Shown in pieces: positions 23,505 through 31,279 of a stretch of DNA of 48,198 nt. The position numbers were made by a program, and so were the translations under genes. Source of the stretch: an uncultured Kiritimatiellota bacterium (lineage in GTDB: Bacteria; Verrucomicrobiota; Kiritimatiellia; RFP12; UBA1067); contig CAKTZA010000023.1 in assembly GCA_934635045.1 (NCBI GenBank), positions 1 through 48,198 of the forward strand, in the 5' to 3' direction. Under the pieces are notes generated by a model, which had not been told where the DNA came from, made no database searches, and saw nothing but the letters and a program-made list of their open reading frames with translations. How positions within the stretch are numbered: the first letter of the stretch is position 1; the number at the start of each line of letters is the position of its first letter.

Positions 23505-24338
23505 TCAGCGTGTGATGATCTGACGTGGCAGCAAATGGTCGTCGGATGCGTCCGTCACGTCAAACGGCGGGTTCCGGATGTCGCGCGTCGCCCAGTCGAA
23601 ATGCTGACGGACGAGCGCCAGGGCTTTCGGGCTGAAATGGCCATACGGATAGGAGAACGTCCGGCAGGGCTGCCCCGTCCACGCCTCGATCTTCGCCTTC
23701 GACTCGACCAGTTCGCGCGCAACCGACCGAATGCGATCGACGTGCACGTGACGCACCGTGTGCGAGCCGACCTCGCACAGGCCGGACTCGGCCATCTCCC
23801 GGACTTCCGCCGGCGTCACGACCGACCGATGGAAGTAGCCTTCGAAGTCCAGCCGTGAGCCGAAGATCATCCGCATGACCGTACGTCCGTCCAGGAACGG
23901 GAGACACCGCTTGATCCGACGATAGAGGCGGAAGCATCGGTCGGGGTCCTTGCCCTGCGCCAGCGCCGTGTCCACCAGCAGCATCATGCCGTCCAGCTGC
24001 GCGTAGGGGCAGATGCGGAAGCCCCTCTCGACCAGGCCCGTCGCGAGGTAGAAGACAAACGGCACCTCCAGCCGCCGGAAGAGCGGAAACGCCTCGGTGT
24101 AGACGTTTCGGAAGCCGTCGTCAATGGTGATGAGGATGTTCCGGTGCGCATGCGCGTCGCGCTTGTCCGCCAGGAACCGCTCGCCCGAGACGAACGTCCA
24201 GCCGTCGCGCCGCGCCGCATTGATTTTCCGTTCAAGGCAGGCGGGCGAGACCGTCAAGTTGCGGAAGATCTCGCAACGCGCGGTGCGCGGCGAGTCGTCC
24301 TCCACCGAGTGGAGCATCCAGATCAGTCCCTTGTTCAT
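23505..24338 (-). CDS. Polysaccharide deacetylase (NodB/CE4-like)
   Basis: A 277-residue deacetylase. LITIDDGFRNVY gives the catalytic Asp pair, CEVGSHTVRHVHVD gives the H-x3-H metal site, and TFSYPYGHFS matches the family's motif 3. The central insertion (residues about 110-170) is longer than in minimal NodB enzymes. No signal peptide. The ATG overlaps the upstream glycosyltransferase stop (ATGA), so the two are translationally coupled; they may act one after the other on the same glycan. Confidence 0.82.
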   Translation of the reverse strand: MNKGLIWMLHSVEDDSPRTARCEIFRNLTVSPACLERKINAARRDGWTFVSGERFLADKRDAHAHRNILITIDDGFRNVYTEAFPLFRRLEVPFVFYLATGLVERGFRICPYAQLDGMMLLVDTALAQGKDPDRCFRLYRRIKRCLPFLDGRTVMRMIFGSRLDFEGYFHRSVVTPAEVREMAESGLCEVGSHTVRHVHVDRIRSVARELVESKAKIEAWTGQPCRTFSYPYGHFSPKALALVRQHFDWATRDIRNPPFDVTDASDDHLLPRQIITR

Positions 24339-25162
24339 CGGTCAAGGCGGTTGTGCGTGAAGATGCCGTCCGGGAGGCCGATGCGGAACTTCCTCGCCCG
24401 CCACCAGCGGCAGTTGAGCGGCTTCTCGAAGTCCTGAAAGCCACCAACCGTCCGATGGGACGGATGCGCGTCCGCATAGTCGGCGATCCGCAGGAAGAGT
24501 TCGCGGCGGATCAGCACGGGGTTGTTCGTCCAGTTGAGGTAGGCGGACGTCGTGACAAGCCCCTCCGGCTCGCGCATGAAGACCTTTGGGAACAGGAGCT
24601 CGGGCGCGCGCTCCACGTAGGCCCCGCGCGCGGCGATGCGCCGGGCCTTGAAGGGCCGCAGCCAGCGCACAAGCGGATTCGCCGTCACGAGCTGGTCGCG
24701 CAGCCGGAAACGCGGGTCAATGTCCTTCGGACGGAAGACCGAGGAGTACTTCTTCGGATCCGTGCACGGCACGCCCGGATTGAAAAGCGACCTCAGGCGC
24801 ACCATGTCGACGCGGCCGCTGCGGATCCACTCCAGCGCCGTCGCGAGCTCGGACACGGCGGCCTCCGGCGGCACCGTGAGGTTGAAGTCGTTCTCGAGAT
24901 AGAGGACGAATTCGCTCTTCAGCGTCTCGACGACCCACCGCATGCCGTCCTGAATGCCGATGTTCTCCCGGCGGCCCTCGAAATCGATGCCGGCCTGCGC
25001 GGCCACGCGGCGATCCTCCGTTGAGCACTCCTGGAAGAAGATCCTGAACTCGGCGAGACGGGAGGGGAAGCCCTCCCGACCGCCATATTGGGCCAGCGTG
25101 TGCGCCACCGTCTGCGGTGCCCGCCAGGACAGGATGCCCGCGCTAATGGGAAGACTCTTCAT
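24335..25162 (-). CDS. Glycosyltransferase-like protein coupled to Fic
   Basis: A 275-residue protein starting MKSLPISAGILSWRAPQT. A GT2-like layout is visible: an N-terminal strand, a central VLYLENDFNLT with an acidic E-N-D in the DxD position, and GIQDGMRWVV typical of enzymes that scan for an acceptor. The open frame upstream of 25162 is an artefact within fic. Its ATG overlaps the fic stop by ATGA and its own stop overlaps the deacetylase start, making fic, this gene and the deacetylase one translational chain. Donor sugar unknown. Confidence 0.65.
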   Translation of the reverse strand: MKSLPISAGILSWRAPQTVAHTLAQYGGREGFPSRLAEFRIFFQECSTEDRRVAAQAGIDFEGRRENIGIQDGMRWVVETLKSEFVLYLENDFNLTVPPEAAVSELATALEWIRSGRVDMVRLRSLFNPGVPCTDPKKYSSVFRPKDIDPRFRLRDQLVTANPLVRWLRPFKARRIAARGAYVERAPELLFPKVFMREPEGLVTTSAYLNWTNNPVLIRRELFLRIADYADAHPSHRTVGGFQDFEKPLNCRWWRARKFRIGLPDGIFTHNRLDR

Positions 25163-26643
25163 GCTTTTTGCCCCACAATCCGCTCCAGTGCCGCGACTTC
25201 CGCGTCCGTCAGTTCGGCGAACAGCGGGCGCTTGGCCTTCGACAGGCGCCCCGCGTTGTTCTTGACGAAAAGGATGAACTGGTTGGCCTTCTTCTCCGGC
25301 AGGTCGACGACCTCGCGCATCTCTCGGCGCATGCGGTCGTAATCGACAAGGTAGTCGAGCTCCAGCCGCCATTCGGAGCGAATCGTCTCAACGATCAGCC
25401 GCTGGAACTCCTCGACAATGAACGTATAGTCGATGTAACGGTAAAGATCTGCGCTCTCGCCACGGACAGAGACTTCGCCTCCGGCATCGACGGCATAGTC
25501 AAGACGGCCCATCAGCCGGCGCGAGAAGGACTCCAGCATGCGATCGTAGACGATCGGCTTCTTCATCAGCACCGCCGAAATCGGGAAAATCAGCCCGCCC
25601 GACGGCGCGAACCCCATCCGCGAAAGGATCGCGTGCATCAAGTAGCGGTGAAGCCGCCCGTTTCCATCGTCAAACGGGTGGATGAAGACAAAGGCAAAGC
25701 TCATGACGGCCGCAAAGACAACCGCATCCATGTCGCTTCCCAGCAGACGATCCAGCGTCCGAAGGAACCCGCCCATGATGTCCGGCACGTCTTTCGGCTG
25801 AACGGCGACGAAATGGATTTTCTCATAGTCAGGCGTCACCGTCTCGCCGACATACACCTGATCCGTCCGCCAGTCGCGCTGCGCATAGCGCGCATCGACG
25901 ATGCGGTTCTGGACATCCACAAGGGCCGATTTCGACAGCGGCACCTCGCGCATCGTTCGCAGCAGCTCGACAAACGCGCCCATCCGCTTCTGGTCGGGCG
26001 TCTCGCGCTCGATGGCAAAGGACGAGCGCGTCTCCTTGACGTAAAGGTAGTGGACGGCACGGTAGAGCAAGTCGGCCGGATATCTCGCCAGCAAGTCGTC
26101 TGAAATCGCCTTCAGCTTCGCGGACGTGTATTTCTTCACGAGATCCGTCTTCCGGACAAGCGGCGAGAACGACCTGTCGCCCAGCAAGTTGTTTACGATG
26201 CGCTGTCGCCGAATCCGAATGGCCACGCCTGTCGGGCAGGCGACCTGCACGGCCTCGTCGACCAACGGCACATACCCCCCCTGCTGCACATCGGCAATTT
26301 CCAGCGTCCGCTCCGTGAGGAATTCATAAAGAAACCAGATACGACGCCCAACCGCCCCCGTCGGATGGCGAAGAACCAAGGCCTCCAGCTCCGCCTCCGG
26401 CACACGTTCAAACAGGGCTTTCAGCACCTCAAGATTCACGCCTTCGTTCTTGAGGGCGAAAACGAGATGCCCTTGCCACGTGTCTTCCAGCGTCATGCGT
26501 CCGCGCGGGTAAATGCGCGAGACGATTCCCTCTTGCAGGGCAACGGAAGCCATCGACCGATCCGTCAGGAAGGCACGTGCCATCAAGTCACAGACCGGAA
26601 GCGAGAATTCTTCAACGAGCCGAAGATATCCAACGGATTCCAT
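25159..26643 (-). CDS. Fic-domain protein (probable AMPylase)
   Basis: A 494-residue protein. The Fic catalytic loop HPFDDGNGRLHR (about residues 322-333) has every consensus position of HPFx(D/E)GNGRxxR, so transferase activity, usually AMP from ATP onto a target hydroxyl, is expected. SFAIERE upstream, near residue 205, resembles the inhibitory alpha-helix motif (S/T-x-x-x-E), implying self-inhibition within the same chain. The C-terminal region (ANQFILFVKN to TDAEVAALE) looks like a winged-helix, often seen in Fic regulators. The start is MESVGY, six nt after a TATAAT box; the mRNA is leaderless. Three direct repeats lie upstream of its promoter. Confidence 0.88.
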   Translation of the reverse strand: MESVGYLRLVEEFSLPVCDLMARAFLTDRSMASVALQEGIVSRIYPRGRMTLEDTWQGHLVFALKNEGVNLEVLKALFERVPEAELEALVLRHPTGAVGRRIWFLYEFLTERTLEIADVQQGGYVPLVDEAVQVACPTGVAIRIRRQRIVNNLLGDRSFSPLVRKTDLVKKYTSAKLKAISDDLLARYPADLLYRAVHYLYVKETRSSFAIERETPDQKRMGAFVELLRTMREVPLSKSALVDVQNRIVDARYAQRDWRTDQVYVGETVTPDYEKIHFVAVQPKDVPDIMGGFLRTLDRLLGSDMDAVVFAAVMSFAFVFIHPFDDGNGRLHRYLMHAILSRMGFAPSGGLIFPISAVLMKKPIVYDRMLESFSRRLMGRLDYAVDAGGEVSVRGESADLYRYIDYTFIVEEFQRLIVETIRSEWRLELDYLVDYDRMRREMREVVDLPEKKANQFILFVKNNAGRLSKAKRPLFAELTDAEVAALERIVGQKA

Positions 26644-26649
26644 GCGGGT

Positions 26650-26658
26650 ATTATAGCA
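26650..26658 (-). promoter_or_regulatory. Extended -10 promoter of fic
   Basis: TGCTATAAT on the minus strand, 6-nt spacer to the start codon. No -35 resemblance. Confidence 0.72.
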
Positions 26659-26697
26659 TATCTGACAATGCAGAACTTGGCAGATTCCGGCTATCCG

Positions 26698-26763
26698 CTG
26701 CAAAAATCATTACACGTCTGCAAAAATCATTACAAACGGCCTTTCCGCTGCAAAAAACATTAC
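26698..26763. repeat. Three direct repeats upstream of the fic promoter
   Basis: The 16-mer CTGCAAAAATCATTAC occurs at 26698-26713 and 26718-26733, with a one-base variant (CTGCAAAAAACATTAC) at 26748-26763. Start-to-start distances are 20 and 30 bp, so all three would face the same side of the helix. They lie upstream of the fic -10, between it and the stop of the preceding gene. A regulator-binding array is likely; the factor is unknown. Confidence 0.75.
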
Positions 26764-26769
26764 GCATCG

Positions 26770-28788
26770 TCAGGCCCCCTCCAGCTGGCGCACGACGTCC
26801 GCGGGGACGGGTTCGCGGAAATAGTTGTAGTTCAGCACCCACTTGGACGGATGGCGGCGGATGACCCGCTCCAAAGCCGTTGCGCACCGCTGGGTCGTCG
26901 CCCGGATGTCCCGCGCCGCATCGGGCGGAATCGTGTCAAGGACCTCGCAGCGGTAGCGGCCGTCCTTCAGCGGACGCGACCACGCGACGACAATCGGCGC
27001 CTTCGCCTTCGCCGCGAAGAACGCCGGCGCGGCCGAGACGGGCAACGGCCGCCCGAAGAACCGAATCCACACGCCACCCTCGTCGGGCTCGACCGTCTGG
27101 TCGACCAGCAGCCCGAGCGACTTGCCCGCCTTGATGCCCGCCATCAACGGACGAAACGCCCCGTCCGCCGACACAATCTCCTGTCCGATCGACTCGCGCG
27201 CCCGCATCAGGAGCCGCGTCATGCCGGACGTGCCGATGCGCTTGGCGACGGACATCATCTGATGCCCCTCCAACAGCGCAAGCTGCGACAGGATCTCCCA
27301 GCAGCCGAGGTGCCCCGACACCGTGACCGCCGGACGGTTCGCCCGCAGGAACGCCCGCCCCGCCGCGTCCATGACGCCGACTGCCTTCACCTTCTTCTTG
27401 GCCCCGCAGCACGTCCAGAAGGCGTGTCCGACCGTCCGCGCCATGTTGCGGTAGGAGCCGCGGATGATCTTCGCCTCCCGTGCCGTCGGGTCGTAGGGGG
27501 CCAGTTCCGTCTTGAAGGCCGGTGTGCCCTCCGCGCCACGGCATTTGCCGAGGACGACGTGCAGCGTCTCCAGCGCACGCCGCTTGCCGTGGTAGTCGAA
27601 TGCGTACATGACCCAGGCCGCAAAGTCGCAGAGCGCAAACAGCGCACGATGCGGCAGCGGCGTCAGGACGAGAAGCCCCAACCCGATGCCCAGCCACTCG
27701 AACGGGGCCTGAAGCGTGTGCTTGACCTTTTTCCAGCGGCACCGCCGTTGCCAGGCGCGCCAGCACGGATCCGTCAGGTCGCGCAGACGCGCGGCGATCT
27801 GCGACAGGTTCCTCCGCGTCTTCCAGTCGTGCAGCGGCGCGAGCCACCCGTCCTTCGGCGGCGTCTGTCCGACTGCGCGCATCGCCGCGTGGTACAGTTT
27901 GCGGTACGGACGGTGGCACGGCTTCCACGGCTTCTTCGGCCCCCAGAAATGGAGAATCGCGGGATGAAGCGCGGCGTCAAGACACTCGGCCGGCGGATTT
28001 CCCTGCCAAAGCGGCAGACGCGGATCGCGTTTCGGATAGCTCTTGATCAGGCGGTCATGGAAGTTCCATTTCAGCGGCAGAAGCCGCGTGCGGTCGTGGT
28101 AAAGCGCGTTCCAGGCGTCCTGCTCGATGCGGTCGGCGATGTCGTAGTGGGCGCGATACCACGCGAGAATCTTCTCCCACGTCCGCTCCGCCCGACACGC
28201 CGCCGCGTTGAAGACGATCGTCCCCGTGTTGAAGTAGCGCGTGACCGTCGGCGGCAGGATGCCCGTGCCCCAGACGGCCTCGGTGATGACGGGATCGCCC
28301 TTCCCGTACTCCGCCACGGCCGCGATGAGGTCAGCGTTGAGATTCAGCTCAAACAGCGGCGAGATGTCGGCGTTGAGCAGCATGTCAATGTCGAGGTGGA
28401 CGATGTTGCCCGTCGCGTCGGACAGGATCTGCGGCGCGAAGATCGGCGTCCACGTGAAGACGTTCCACCGCGACCCGGCGCGATTGAGAATCAAGTCCTT
28501 GTACGGTTCGAGGAACGGCTCGACGTTGTGGTAGCGGATGGAGAACTTGGCGACGGGTTCGTCCGAATTGCCCTGACTGGCTTTCGCGTTGAACGCATCG
28601 ACGATTTCCTGAAGCTTCGCCTTGCTCGCCGGCGAATGGCCGCCGAAGCCCTCGAAGACGTTGATGCGCAGCGGCGCGTCGCCACGATAGCTGTTCAGCA
28701 GCGACCAGACGGTCACGCACAGGAACTTCGCGCCGTTGTCATCGCAGCTAAAAGCGATATCGCGTATGGGTGTCAATGGTGATTCCAT
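26770..28788 (-). CDS. Fusion of a GT8 glycosyltransferase and an LpxL-type acyltransferase
   Basis: A 672-residue two-domain protein. Residues 1 to about 310 form a family 8 glycosyltransferase: IAFSCDDNGAKFLCVTVWSL, the DxD in VHLDIDMLLNADISPL, YFNTGTIVFNAAACR, and the closing ILHFWGPKKPW. From about residue 390 the sequence becomes a lipid A late acyltransferase: a membrane-associated helix (LGIGLGLLVLTPLPHRALFAL), then the catalytic H-x4-E in SGHLGCWEIL, and ILVDQTVEPDEGG-like and FFGRPLPVSAAPAFFA motifs. The start codon overlaps the aminotransferase stop by one nt. One polypeptide would glycosylate and acylate, plausibly on a lipid A-core-like acceptor at the inner membrane. Confidence 0.85.
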   Translation of the reverse strand: MESPLTPIRDIAFSCDDNGAKFLCVTVWSLLNSYRGDAPLRINVFEGFGGHSPASKAKLQEIVDAFNAKASQGNSDEPVAKFSIRYHNVEPFLEPYKDLILNRAGSRWNVFTWTPIFAPQILSDATGNIVHLDIDMLLNADISPLFELNLNADLIAAVAEYGKGDPVITEAVWGTGILPPTVTRYFNTGTIVFNAAACRAERTWEKILAWYRAHYDIADRIEQDAWNALYHDRTRLLPLKWNFHDRLIKSYPKRDPRLPLWQGNPPAECLDAALHPAILHFWGPKKPWKPCHRPYRKLYHAAMRAVGQTPPKDGWLAPLHDWKTRRNLSQIAARLRDLTDPCWRAWQRRCRWKKVKHTLQAPFEWLGIGLGLLVLTPLPHRALFALCDFAAWVMYAFDYHGKRRALETLHVVLGKCRGAEGTPAFKTELAPYDPTAREAKIIRGSYRNMARTVGHAFWTCCGAKKKVKAVGVMDAAGRAFLRANRPAVTVSGHLGCWEILSQLALLEGHQMMSVAKRIGTSGMTRLLMRARESIGQEIVSADGAFRPLMAGIKAGKSLGLLVDQTVEPDEGGVWIRFFGRPLPVSAAPAFFAAKAKAPIVVAWSRPLKDGRYRCEVLDTIPPDAARDIRATTQRCATALERVIRRHPSKWVLNYNYFREPVPADVVRQLEGA

Positions 28789-29969
28789 CACAAGACTTCT
28801 CGGATGGCCGCAAGAACCTTGTCCTGGTCGGGAGCGAGGCCGCAGTAGAGCGGCAGGCGCACGAGCGTGTCCGCGTAGCGGTCGCAGTTGGGGAGGGTCG
28901 GCTGTTGCGGGGTTCGCGTGGGGACGTGGGTCAGGGAATAGGACTGGTAGAATGTCGACGAATGGAGCGGCAAGTAGTGGAAGACCGTCAGGATGTCCCA
29001 CGCCTTCATCTGCGCAATGAAGTCCGTCCGCGTCGCCAAGTCCGGGAACAGCAGGTAGAACATGTGCGCATTGTTCGTCGCGTAGCTGGGAATCTGCGGT
29101 AGCCGAACGGCATACCCCCCCCCCCCAGAGGGGTGATTCATGTCATTCGCAGTGAAGCCCATGCCCGTGAAGAAATCCCAGTAGTTCTGCCAGAGCCGCT
29201 TGCGCTCGGACTGGATCTCGTCGAGGTGCTCCAGCTGCGCCCAGAGGAACGCCGAGACGATTTCCGTCGGCAGGAAGGAGCTGCCCGTGTCGACCCAGCC
29301 GTACTTGTTCACCGCGCCCCGGAAGAACTCGGCGCGGTTCGTGCCCTTCTCCCAGATGATCTCGGCGCGGCGCACGAAACGCTCGTCGTTGACGACCAGA
29401 AGCCCGCCCTCGCCCGAAATGATGTTCTTCGTCTCGTGGAACGAGAACGCCGCGAGGTGTCCGATCGAGCCAAGGGGTTTCTTGCCATAAAAACTGTCGA
29501 TCGCCTGGGCGGCGTCTTCGACGACGAGGAGGCCGTGGCGGTTCGCGAGGCCCATGATCGCGTCCATATCACAGGCGACGCCCGCGTAGTGGACGACGAC
29601 GATGACCTTCGTCTTCGGCGTGATCAGCGACTCGAGCCGCGTCTCGTCGATGTTCGGCTGGTCGGCGCGGCTGTCCGCAAAGACGAGCGTCGCGCCCTGC
29701 CGCACGAACGCGAGCGCGGACGAGACGAACGTGTAGGACGGCACGATCACCTCGTCGCCCGGCCCGACTTCCGTCAGGATCGCCGCCATCTCCAGCGCGT
29801 CCGTGCACGACGTCGTGAGCAGGCACTTGCGGAACCCGTAGCGCTTCTCGAAATACGCCTGGCATTTCTGCGTGAATTCGCCGTTGCCGGAAATCTTGCC
29901 GTCCGCGACGGCCTGGCGGATGTACTCCGTCTCCTTCCCGGTCATGTAGGGTCTGTTGAAATGTATCAC
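28788..29969 (-). CDS. WecE/RffA-like dTDP-4-amino-4,6-dideoxygalactose transaminase, with poly-G tract
   Basis: A 393-residue DegT-family enzyme close to WecE. It begins IHFNRPYMTGKETEYIRQ and has LLTTSCTDALEMAA, VVHYAGVACDMDAIMG, LVVEDAAQAIDS, the PLP lysine in FSFHETKN, and WVDTGSSFLPTEIVSAF. Start is GTG at 29969, overlapping the GT4 stop, with AAGGAA upstream. Four consecutive Gly codons (29115-29126) are written as 12 G in a row; as given this stays in frame, so the gene is on. The product would be an amino-sugar precursor such as TDP-Fuc4N. Confidence 0.88.
   Translation of the reverse strand: MIHFNRPYMTGKETEYIRQAVADGKISGNGEFTQKCQAYFEKRYGFRKCLLTTSCTDALEMAAILTEVGPGDEVIVPSYTFVSSALAFVRQGATLVFADSRADQPNIDETRLESLITPKTKVIVVVHYAGVACDMDAIMGLANRHGLLVVEDAAQAIDSFYGKKPLGSIGHLAAFSFHETKNIISGEGGLLVVNDERFVRRAEIIWEKGTNRAEFFRGAVNKYGWVDTGSSFLPTEIVSAFLWAQLEHLDEIQSERKRLWQNYWDFFTGMGFTANDMNHPSGGGGYAVRLPQIPSYATNNAHMFYLLFPDLATRTDFIAQMKAWDILTVFHYLPLHSSTFYQSYSLTHVPTRTPQQPTLPNCDRYADTLVRLPLYCGLAPDQDKVLAAIREVL
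29115..29126. repeat. Homopolymer of 12 C (G on the coding strand)
   Basis: Encodes Gly-Gly-Gly-Gly in the WecE-like gene and is in frame as read. It lies just before AVRLPQIPSY, the same position relative to the following strand as the 15-G tract in the other aminotransferase. Confidence 0.92.
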
Positions 29970-31279
29970 TTGACGAGTTCCTTGTAGACCGTCTGCGTCT
30001 TTTGCGACATTATATCAAAATCACAGAGGGCGCGGACGCCCTCGCGCCGCGTCGGGCGATTCGCGGCCGCCACCGCGTCGAGGATTTCCGCCGCGCCGCC
30101 GAACCGTCGCAGCAGCCGGACGGGCCGGTTCATCGCGAGCGCCTCGGCGACCGAGAGCCCGAACGATTCGGGCTTCGTCACGTTGCCCGAAACCACCACG
30201 TCCGCGAGCGACAGGCATTCGGGAATCCGCACCTGCGGCCCCGCGAACACCACGCGGTCGGCAACGCCGAGCGACGCGGACAACGCCTTCAGCTCGGCCG
30301 CGTAGGCGAGGTGACGCCGATCCGCGCCGCCGACAATCACGAGCTTCGTTTGCGGCCCGCGCAGGACGTCGCCCCACGCCGCGTCCGGCGTGACGTCGGG
30401 CCGTCCCGCGAGATCGCGAATGAGATGGTCGAAGCCCTTGAGCGGCGTGAGGCGCCCGACGGCCATGACGACGCGGTCTCCCGCCGCGAGCCCCCACGCG
30501 CGCCGCAGGTCGGCGACGACGCCCGCATCCAGCTTCGCCGGATCGAACCGCCCAAAATCCACCGCCGGGTGAATGACGCGAATTTTCTTCCTCAAGCCGC
30601 CCGCGTCCTGCGCGTCCCTCTTGTCCTGCGCGTCCTTTTCCGCGTAATTCGCGACGAGATAGTCAGCCAGAAACTGCGACGGCGTGATCACGCGGTCGCC
30701 CTTTGTCATCACCGCCGAATAGCGCGAGACGGAATTCGCCCCGTGCGCATAGGTGATGAAGGGAAGAGAAGAAATAATCGAATGATCGAATGGTCGAATA
30801 ATCGAATTGCCGAATTGTCGAATCGTCGAATGGGAGAATGGTCGAATCGTCGAGTCGAGCTTGCGCGCGAGAACAAAAAGCCATGCCGGTACGCGCGAGT
30901 GTGCGCAGATCAAGCACCTCGGCCTCGCGTCCCTCACGTCCCGCGCGTCCTCCGCGTCCCCTCTGTCCTGCGCGTCCTTCGTCTCGCCCGCGCCCGCGAC
31001 CGCCCGCAGCACGCGCCGCAGCTTCCACGCGCGCGCGAGGGCCGTCAGCGGATTCTTCGACTTGAGATCCAGCGCGACGTGTTCGCCGCCGTCGGCGCAA
31101 ATCCGCTCGACGAGCCGCCCGCCCCGCGACACGACGACCGAGCGCCACCCGGCGCGGACGAGCGCGCGGTTGAGGTCGCAGACGACGGTCTCGACGCCGC
31201 CCTGCTCCATCGCCGGGACGAGATGCACGACTGTCGGACGAAAAACCTGATGCGCCAGCTCCATACGCACGTCACGCAT
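29966..31279 (-). CDS. Family 4 glycosyltransferase with two low-complexity insertions
   Basis: A GT-B fold transferase of 437 residues. The N-terminus VVHLVPAMEQGGVETVV, the YAHGANSVSRYSAVM strand, VVMAVGRLTPLKGFDHLI and the C-terminal KPESFGLSVAEALAMNRPV (E-x7-E type) are characteristic of GT4. Two stretches interrupt the fold: an Asp/Ala/Arg/Gln repeat (two blocks, near 30595-30640 and 30900-30985) and a Ser/Thr/Ile/Arg/Phe repeat encoded by TCGAAT-type DNA (30772-30862). Both maintain frame. Start is taken at 31279, overlapping the upstream stop by 8 nt; MELAHQ at 31264 is an alternative. Confidence 0.85.
   Translation of the reverse strand: MRDVRMELAHQVFRPTVVHLVPAMEQGGVETVVCDLNRALVRAGWRSVVVSRGGRLVERICADGGEHVALDLKSKNPLTALARAWKLRRVLRAVAGAGETKDAQDRGDAEDARDVRDARPRCLICAHSRVPAWLFVLARKLDSTIRPFSHSTIRQFGNSIIRPFDHSIISSLPFITYAHGANSVSRYSAVMTKGDRVITPSQFLADYLVANYAEKDAQDKRDAQDAGGLRKKIRVIHPAVDFGRFDPAKLDAGVVADLRRAWGLAAGDRVVMAVGRLTPLKGFDHLIRDLAGRPDVTPDAAWGDVLRGPQTKLVIVGGADRRHLAYAAELKALSASLGVADRVVFAGPQVRIPECLSLADVVVSGNVTKPESFGLSVAEALAMNRPVRLLRRFGGAAEILDAVAAANRPTRREGVRALCDFDIMSQKTQTVYKELVK
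30009..30017 (-). promoter_or_regulatory. Candidate internal promoter before the WecE-like gene
   Basis: TGATATAAT on the minus strand inside the last codons of the GT4 gene, about 40 nt before the GTG start of the aminotransferase. It matches the window's promoter form. It could drive the aminotransferase and GT8-LpxL genes separately, but it lies in coding sequence. Confidence 0.45.
30772..30862. repeat. Degenerate TCGAAT-type tandem repeat inside GT4
   Basis: Repeats of roughly eight bases, GAATNNTC(G), occur about ten times (for example GAATGATCGAATGGTCGAAT). A related run is found in the rpoZ-pnp gap. Inside GT4 it is translated as an Ile/Arg/Ser/Phe-rich segment. Confidence 0.8.

Noticed and set aside
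26365..28782. An 805-codon plus-strand open frame opposite the GT8-LpxL fusion
   Set aside because: Arg-rich antisense artefact; the minus strand carries clear GT8 and acyltransferase motifs.
30772..30862. CRISPR-like array
   Set aside because: Units are about eight bases without spacers of constant length, and no cas genes are present.
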